Shown here in pieces: positions 7,064-8,136 of a DNA stretch of 8,136 bases; position 1 is the first letter of the stretch, and each line of letters begins with the position of its first letter. A model generated the notes under the pieces. That model saw nothing but the letters and a program-made list of their open reading frames with translations. It did no database searches and was not told the DNA's origin. Both the position numbers and the translations under genes were made by a program. Source of the DNA: DASYYE01 sp035946955 (lineage in GTDB: Bacteria > Actinomycetota > Actinomycetes > Streptosporangiales > Streptosporangiaceae); the NCBI GenBank assembly GCA_035946955.1, contig DASYYE010000313.1:1-8136 (forward strand), given 5' to 3'.

Positions 7064-7417
7064 GCTCGAGCCGTCGGTAATGGTGAGCGTGTTGACGGTT
7101 ACCATGATCCCCGAGCCGATGGTGAGCACGCTACCGCCTCGCTTGCCGTCCAGGGTAGGAGCACCGAAGCCCACAGCACGCTGGCCGGTGATGGTCAGGT
7201 TCTTGCTCACCCGGGTGGTGTCGACACAGGTGCCGCGCACCTGCAAGGTGGCGCCAGCGCTTGCGGCGTCCTGGGCTGCCTGCAGGCTGTTGTACCTGGC
7301 ACCGGCTGCCTGGTTGATGATCACGCAACCGGCGGTGGCTGCGTGAGCAGGCGGTGCCGCCAGCATCCCGGCCATCCCCAGCGTCATAAAAACCCGTGCG
7401 AGTCCTGGGATTGTCAC
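6440..7417 (-). CDS. Secreted right-handed parallel beta-helix repeat protein
   Basis: A 325-aa protein from the GTG at 7417. That start is favoured by AAGGGG (7423-7428), 5 nt upstream, and by the near-consensus promoter just before it. Residues 1-26 are a Sec signal peptide: an Arg at 8, hydrophobic VFMTLGMAGMLAAPP, then AHA with cleavage before ATAG. Residues 27-118 form an N-terminal cap with two cysteines (31, 64) and the segment YNSLQAAQDAASAGATLQVRG, a common opening of actinobacterial beta-helix proteins that begins the coil. Residues 119-325 are eight coils of 23-28 aa with the pattern GGG(I/V)(Y/F)N...(T/L)L..S.(I/V)(S/T)GNTA, stacking an Asn at each turn. No LPXTG, transmembrane anchor or catalytic domain follows, and the chain ends inside the last coil (GNRPDNVS). 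It is probably a released extracellular protein. Carbohydrate or surface binding is possible for this fold, but no activity can be assigned. An upstream in-frame ATG at 7531 would destroy the signal peptide and precede the promoter. Confidence 0.85.
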   Translation of the reverse strand: MTIPGLARVFMTLGMAGMLAAPPAHAATAGCVIINQAAGARYNSLQAAQDAASAGATLQVRGTCVDTTRVSKNLTITGQRAVGFGAPTLDGKRGGSVLTIGSGIMVTVNTLTITDGSSIFGGGIDNSGTLTINDSRITGNLGPIHGDGAIYNSDFGTLTLDNSSVTGNALAGGVFNAGTLTMNDSRITGNSSYYGGGLYNDFASATLNQGSSITGNTARSHFGGGVFNYGSRLALNGSRISGNTAGLEGGGVFNFGTVTMSGSRISGNTAGRDGGGIYNGSGSVTLHGSSITGNTAGHDGGGVYNLDTVTLHNSSVTGNRPDNVS

Positions 7418-7448
7418 CTGTGCCCCTTGAACGCTTTCCGCCGATTGA

Positions 7449-7547
7449 TCACAGACTGGCACGAAGACCGTAAGGGTTCCGGGCCGGATTGTCAATGATT
7501 GCGGCTGGTATCGAGGTTGGTCCACTTGCACCTGTGGGCTCGCTCAT
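7449..7547 (-). CDS. Small ORF of 32 codons with a strong ribosome binding site
   Basis: ATG 7547 is preceded at 5 nt by AAGGAGGG (7560-7553), the best Shine-Dalgarno in this half of the window. The peptide starts MSEPTGASGPTSIP and ends NPARNPYGLRASL before TGA (7449-7451). It has no signal peptide, membrane segment or cysteine, and about half of its third positions are A/T, unlike the neighbouring genes. It ends 31 nt before the beta-helix GTG in another frame and contains that gene's predicted -35 and -10 boxes. It may be a leader peptide, a small free peptide, the stub of a truncated gene, or chance. I do not recognise it. Confidence 0.3.
   Translation of the reverse strand: MSEPTGASGPTSIPAAIIDNPARNPYGLRASL
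7467..7495 (-). promoter_or_regulatory. Near-consensus vegetative promoter of the beta-helix gene
   Basis: Minus strand: -35 TTGACA (7495-7490), exactly 17 bp, -10 TACGGT (7472-7467). The -35 is perfect and the -10 fits the actinobacterial TAnnnT form. A start near 7460 leaves a leader of about 43 nt with the ribosome site at 7428-7423 before GTG 7417. This is the best promoter visible in the window and suggests expression by the main sigma factor. Confidence 0.7.
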
Positions 7548-7629
7548 ACCAGCCCTCCTTAACCGTTGCTGTCCGAAAGGATGTCGCGGTTTGGGATCAT
7601 GGCGGCTCATAGCTAATCCGAAATAGGTG
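7548..7629. other. Junction between the small ORF and the transposase remnant
   Basis: About 80 bp without a gene apart from the Shine-Dalgarno of the small ORF at 7553-7560. It is AT-richer than its surroundings. I see no terminal inverted repeat marking the edge of the element, and no clear promoter for the small ORF. Confidence 0.4.
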
Positions 7630-8017
7630 AGTTACGAGGCAGACGACAGCACCGGTGGCATCGACCGGGACAGAACACGGCCCAGCAAGAACGCATGATG
7701 ATTGGTGAAATGGCCGGTGAAGGCCCCCTCCAGCGCCGTAATCTTGCTCGCATGCTGCACCGCGCCAACTGGGCCAGCGCCTTCGGGCGCGCTCCCCGGC
7801 CACCAGCGCGACCGGCAGGTCCCGGCCGGAGACGCCGAGATGTCGGCCACCGTCGGCCTCAGCTTGATACAGGCACCCTCAAGCATCGGACCGGGGCCGC
7901 AACCACCAGCAGGGTCCCGGGCTGAGTGTCTTTGGGCCAGGCCCAGGCGCCGTGTTTGTCCTGTCGCCTGTGACCGGGCATGAGGCTGAGGATGCTATGC
8001 GGATCCACCACTTGAAC
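7630..8017 (-). pseudogene. IS110-family-like transposase remnant, multiply frameshifted
   Basis: No single frame encodes the protein, but stitching minus-strand frames gives a family-like order. It reads VQVVDPHSILSLMPGHRRQD and then KHGAWAW...PVR (8017-7886), MLEGACIKLRPTVADIS (7886-7836), VSGRDLPVALVAGER (from 7833), KALAQLARCSMR (7783-7748), and ALEGAFTGHFTNHHAFLL with its flanks (7745-7665). It ends with VDATGAVV in another frame. Intact IS110 transposases have the same succession: PGRKTD.(x)DA.W, then LE..GIKL, VASDI.GVSGR, AL.AGERDP, LA.LA...MR.K, AL.EA.TGRF..HHA.L. About 20-25 codons normally between 'P-I-R' and 'L-E' are missing. The N-terminal catalytic start and the C-terminal serine-containing domain are absent or beyond recognition. 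It cannot make an active enzyme. Family recognition is from memory of conserved motifs. Confidence 0.72.
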
Positions 8018-8136
8018 TGCGCGACCATGAACCCGTTCGGCGGGCGGCTCATCAGCGGGTCTGGGCGCCCGTTCAGGGCGGCACAGTTGGTCTGCCACTG
8101 CCTGCTCATCGAGACCGCCGGGGGTCTTGTGCTTGT
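8018..8136. other. Right edge, possibly more of the transposase remnant
   Basis: On the minus strand one frame stays open into the remnant from the window edge (KHKTPGGLDEQAVADQL onward), but I do not recognise IS110 N-terminal motifs there, such as an ESTG/EATG segment. It may be decayed element sequence or unrelated DNA. Confidence 0.3.

Noticed and set aside
6437..7498. A 353-codon open frame on the + strand, exactly opposite the beta-helix gene
   Set aside because: It mirrors the repeat unit of the real gene: the peptide is a monotonous Ala/Val/Asp-rich repeat, the antisense of the ITGN/GGG codons. It has no signal peptide or domain. The minus strand has a promoter, ribosome site, signal peptide and recognisable fold.
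7418..7531. Upstream in-frame extension of the beta-helix protein to ATG 7531
   Set aside because: It would place 38 non-hydrophobic residues before the signal peptide, has no good ribosome site, and starts upstream of the TTGACA/TACGGT promoter.

Overview
The window is GC-rich, strongly codon-biased DNA of an actinomycete type. The order is suggested by the AfsR/SARP-type regulator with fused NB-ARC and TPR domains, the G/C-ending codons, the actinobacterial-style lipoprotein signal and hairpin terminators without a U-tract. I cannot name a species from it.

Left part (1-2720, + strand): the distal end of a branched-chain amino acid type (Liv/HAAT) ABC importer operon. It holds the last 31 codons of a LivH-like permease, a complete LivM-like permease whose start overlaps the livH stop (TAATG), and a complete substrate-binding lipoprotein. 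Two small hairpins and a 13-bp direct repeat lie in the gap before the binding protein, and a very strong stem-loop terminator follows it. The LivG/LivF ATPases are not in the window; they would be expected upstream.

Convergent gap (2721-3002): no gene. It holds two inverted repeats sharing the half-site TCACG/CGTGA, and a 14-codon minus-strand fragment that reads like the C-terminal tail of an actinobacterial transposase/integrase.

Centre (3003-5864, - strand): one large AfsR-like transcriptional activator of 953 aa (winged helix, BTAD, NB-ARC NTPase, about five TPRs), with a plausible sigma-70-type promoter just upstream. The roughly 580-bp gap behind it (5865-6439) holds that promoter and an uncertain, possibly decayed, helix-turn-helix-like reading frame on the + strand.

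Right part (6440-8136, - strand): a secreted right-handed beta-helix protein of 325 aa with eight GGG-(I/V)-(Y/F)-N...ITGN repeats, preceded by a near-consensus promoter (TTGACA-17-TACGGT). A 32-codon ORF with an excellent Shine-Dalgarno overlaps that promoter. Beyond it lies a clearly broken IS110-family-like transposase remnant, readable only by switching frames several times.

The transporter is an ordinary housekeeping-type module. The regulator plus beta-helix block, bounded on each side by transposase scars, looks like an accessory segment. A functional link between the regulator and the beta-helix protein is inferred only from position and shared strand. I see no CRISPR array, tRNA, rRNA or recognisable biosynthetic gene cluster in the window.
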